DNA from: an uncultured bacterium
GTDB lineage: Bacteria; Bacillota; Clostridia; Lachnospirales; Lachnospiraceae
DNA length: 43,207 nucleotides
NCBI GenBank assembly: GCA_947175015.1
Contig: CAMWLE010000022.1
Coordinates: 1 to 43,207, forward strand
Reading direction: 5' to 3'
Positions within the stretch are counted from its first letter, which is position 1. Every line of letters starts with the position of its first letter. Under the pieces are notes generated by a model, which was not told where the DNA came from, did no database searches, and saw nothing but the letters and a program-made list of their open reading frames with translations. The position numbers and the translations under genes were made by a program. Of the stretch, positions 41,306 to 43,207 are shown in pieces.

Positions 41306-42444
41306 ATATGATATTACAGATTTTGGCTGTACTGGGTATTATTCTGTTGGTACTGCTGGCAGTGTTTCTGACAATTGTGTTTCTGGTGCTGTTTTTTCCT
41401 GTAACATATCGCATCTATGGTAAAAAAGATGAGGACGGGATTCGATGTTCGGCAAAAGTAAAATGGCTATTTGGACTCTTACGGGCAAGATACAGTTATC
41501 CGGAATGGGGGCATTTGACTGTCAAGGCGTTATGTTTTACTCTATTTGATGCGGCCATTCCCGGAGATGGTATGCCAAAGGAAGAACGGGTATTTGGTGA
41601 GACAAAAAAGAAAGCACATAGAGCAACGAAAACAAAAAAAGAAAAGAATCCAACAAAAGTAAAAAATACAACAAAAGTAAAAGATATAACAAAAGAAAAG
41701 AAAGTAACAAGAGAAAAAAATACAATTGCAGCAGAATCTGCTGTGGAACAAGGTATCAGAAACGATAGCAAAATGACAGACGCTATGAAGAGCGACTGCA
41801 TAAGAGCAGACGGGATAGAGAGCGACAGCAAAAAAGAGGACAGTATAGAGAGTAATAGTAAAAGTGAGGACGGGATAGAGACCATCAGCAAAAAAGAGGA
41901 GGGGATAGGAGCAACTGACTTAGATATGGCTGGAGCGGATGCAGACAGTGTGGGAGAGGAGGCTGCAGAAGCTTTAGATTCGTCAGAAGAGAATAACAGG
42001 GCAAAGGGCATTGGTAAGATTTTTCTTAAATTTCATAAGATAAAGTACACAATTTACAGGATATATGATAAAATAAAAAAGATTTGGAAAAATATATCAT
42101 ATTATATAGAACTCCTGAAGGAGGAAGAAACAAAACAGATTTTTCAGTATGCTTTATTCAGAAGCGGAAAGATATGGAAGCATGTCCGACCAAGGCACAT
42201 AAAGGCAGATATCTTATTTGGCACCGGATCTCCGGATACAACAGGTTATCTTTATGGGGCATACTGTATAGTATCTTCTGTTATGGGGATAAGCATTTTG
42301 GTGACGCCTGATTTTGAGCAGGCAGTTTTCCAGGGAGAAGTGGATGTGTCCGGGCATATCACCATTTGGGTTTTGGTGTGGAACGGATGCAAATTGCTTC
42401 TTGATAAAAAGCTACGAAAATTTCTGAAAAAATTGAAAGTATAG
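41299..42444 (+). CDS. DUF2953 membrane protein with a repetitive acidic/basic linker
   Basis: A 381-residue protein. The N-terminal transmembrane segment (LAVLGIILLVLLAVFLTIVF) and the KVKWLFGLLRARYSYP strand lead to a variable region. The C-terminal domain (RHIKADILFGTGSPDTTGYL, then GISILVTPDFEQAVFQGEVD) is the DUF2953 core found near ytfJ/gerW in spore formers. The central ~120 residues are low-complexity: a Lys/Thr-rich part (TKVKNTTKVKDITKEKK) and a 10-residue repeat (GIESDSKKED type). Its stop is 31 nt before the GerW gene start. Biochemical function unknown. Confidence 0.85.
   Translation: MLDMILQILAVLGIILLVLLAVFLTIVFLVLFFPVTYRIYGKKDEDGIRCSAKVKWLFGLLRARYSYPEWGHLTVKALCFTLFDAAIPGDGMPKEERVFGETKKKAHRATKTKKEKNPTKVKNTTKVKDITKEKKVTREKNTIAAESAVEQGIRNDSKMTDAMKSDCIRADGIESDSKKEDSIESNSKSEDGIETISKKEEGIGATDLDMAGADADSVGEEAAEALDSSEENNRAKGIGKIFLKFHKIKYTIYRIYDKIKKIWKNISYYIELLKEEETKQIFQYALFRSGKIWKHVRPRHIKADILFGTGSPDTTGYLYGAYCIVSSVMGISILVTPDFEQAVFQGEVDVSGHITIWVLVWNGCKLLLDKKLRKFLKKLKV
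41811..41910 (+). repeat. 30-bp repeat in the DUF2953 linker
   Basis: Units begin with (C/G)GGGATAGAG or CAGTATAGAG at 41811, 41841, 41871 and 41901, encoding variants of GIESDSKKED. The unit length of 30 bp keeps the frame. Confidence 0.8.
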
Positions 42445-42475
42445 TTTGCGCGGCAAAGCGCAGAATGGAGGAAAA

Positions 42476-42937
42476 ATGGAGAACAGAGAAAATCAGTTTC
42501 AGGGAGTGGTGGAATCTCTCTTAAAGGGAATGGACACTGTTTTGTCCACCAAGACAGTGGTGGGAGAGGCAACTAAAATCGGGGATACGATAATCTTGCC
42601 GCTGGTAGATGTTAGTTTTGGTGTGGGAGCCGGTGCAGGCAGCAAAGCGAATAAATCAGGCAGCGACAATTCGGAATCTGCTTCCGGTGCAGGCGGCTTA
42701 GGGGGGAAAATGACTCCCAGTGCAGTGCTTGTTATCAAGGATGGTGCTGTCAAGTTGGTAAATATCAAGAATCAGGATGCGATTACCAAGGTGCTTGATA
42801 TGATTCCGGATATTGTGGACAAATTTACCAAATCTGATAAAAATAAGGAAGATGTGAATAAAGAGAATGACATATCTGATGCGGAAGTGGTGGATATTGC
42901 ATTCCCAGAGAAGCAGTCAAATGAGGAATCTGAGTAG
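42476..42937 (+). CDS. ytfJ: GerW/YtfJ-family sporulation protein
   Basis: A 153-residue protein. The N-terminal VVESLLKGMDTVLSTKTVVG, the DTIILPLVDVSFGVGAG segment and the central Gly/Ser-rich loop match the YtfJ/GerW family, which is made in the forespore and is needed for normal germination in Bacillus. GGAGGAAAA is before ATG 42476. The C-terminus has an acidic tail. The gene follows the DUF2953 gene by 31 nt, the common pairing in endospore formers. Confidence 0.92.
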   Translation: MENRENQFQGVVESLLKGMDTVLSTKTVVGEATKIGDTIILPLVDVSFGVGAGAGSKANKSGSDNSESASGAGGLGGKMTPSAVLVIKDGAVKLVNIKNQDAITKVLDMIPDIVDKFTKSDKNKEDVNKENDISDAEVVDIAFPEKQSNEESE

Positions 42938-42986
42938 TCCGCTGTGATCGTTGTTTTCTTACCGGAAGCAGATCATGGACTGGCAA

Positions 42987-43013
42987 TATTTATATGTTCC
43001 GAGCATATAAATA
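42987..43013. terminator. Inverted repeat downstream of ytfJ
   Basis: A 10-bp AT-rich perfect stem (TATTTATATG / CATATAAATA) with a 7-nt loop, about 50 nt after the stop. There is no T-tract, so it may be a weak terminator or a protein-binding site for the following gene. Confidence 0.4.
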
Positions 43014-43040
43014 AAGTGATGAAATGGATTCCGGTGTGTC

Positions 43041-43207
43041 ATGAGGAAGATAATTGGATTTGTAGCCTTTTTTATAGCAATAGGTATGTTGATTATGCTG
43101 ATTACACATAATCGTCTTATTCGTATTGTTATAATTGCGTTATTATTAATTTTTGGGTATAATTGTGTTTGTGACGATTACAGAAGTAATATTTCTTATT
43201 GTTTGTT
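43041..43207 (+). CDS. Small hydrophobic membrane protein, partial
   Basis: An open frame of at least 55 codons cut by the window end. It begins MRKIIGFVAFFIAIGMLIML, continues with a second hydrophobic segment (IRIVIIALLLIFGYNCVC), and so is a two-helix membrane protein. It resembles small conserved membrane proteins of Clostridia next to ytfJ. The ribosome binding site is weak, and the C-terminus lies outside the window. Confidence 0.5.
   Translation, partial: MRKIIGFVAFFIAIGMLIMLITHNRLIRIVIIALLLIFGYNCVCDDYRSNISYCL

Overview
The window looks like a spore-forming Clostridia chromosome, most likely family Lachnospiraceae, carrying a siphovirus-type prophage. I infer this from the moderate GC, strong AGGAGG-type ribosome binding sites, several sporulation genes (yqfC, yqfD, a gerW/ytfJ homologue, a BofC-like protein, a SpoVB-like flippase) and a meso-DAP type MurE. 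No species call is possible from the sequence alone.

Positions 1 to about 22.84 kb are the right-hand part of the prophage; its left end, integrase and replication genes lie outside the window. The late module runs on the + strand in standard order: two DNA methyltransferases (an adenine enzyme, partial, and a cytosine-C5 enzyme), small accessory genes, an ArpU/sigma-like regulator, an HNH nuclease fused to a P-loop domain, a candidate cos region, TerS, TerL, portal, ClpP-type protease, HK97-fold capsid, connectors, tail terminator and tube, tail chaperones gpG/gpGT linked by a visible -1 frameshift site, a tape measure with three 165-bp repeats, Dit, tail hub, baseplate and receptor-binding candidates, holin and amidase. 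A strong terminator closes the module. A three-gene minus-strand operon (small protein, four-finger zinc protein, HTH protein) follows. Its promoter has a perfect palindrome filling the -35/-10 spacer.

At about 22.84 kb the prophage stops inside a host gene. The remaining fragment is the C-terminal part of a GH18 protein of the YaaH/SleL spore peptidoglycan hydrolase type. The prophage therefore interrupts what is probably a sporulation or germination gene, an arrangement like the skin and SPbeta elements that are excised during sporulation. This is the observation most worth following up.

From 23.3 kb onward the chromosome is all + strand: pyrimidine-nucleoside phosphorylase; yqfC-yqfD-phoH-ybeY; a SpoVB/MurJ-like flippase; a BofC-like membrane protein; a palindrome-rich island and sigma-A-type promoter ahead of a cystathionine gamma-synthase/lyase; dapF overlapping murE (meso-DAP synthesis and its addition to the peptidoglycan precursor); zapA; a U32 peptidase; a RodA/FtsW-family glycosyltransferase whose end overlaps a class B penicillin-binding protein by 161 nt; a Nudix hydrolase; a small conserved protein; a DUF2953 membrane protein; a GerW/YtfJ sporulation protein; and the start of a small membrane protein at the window edge. 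Envelope synthesis and sporulation dominate this half. I see no rRNA, tRNA, CRISPR array or insertion sequence, and no gene-free stretch longer than about 300 bases.
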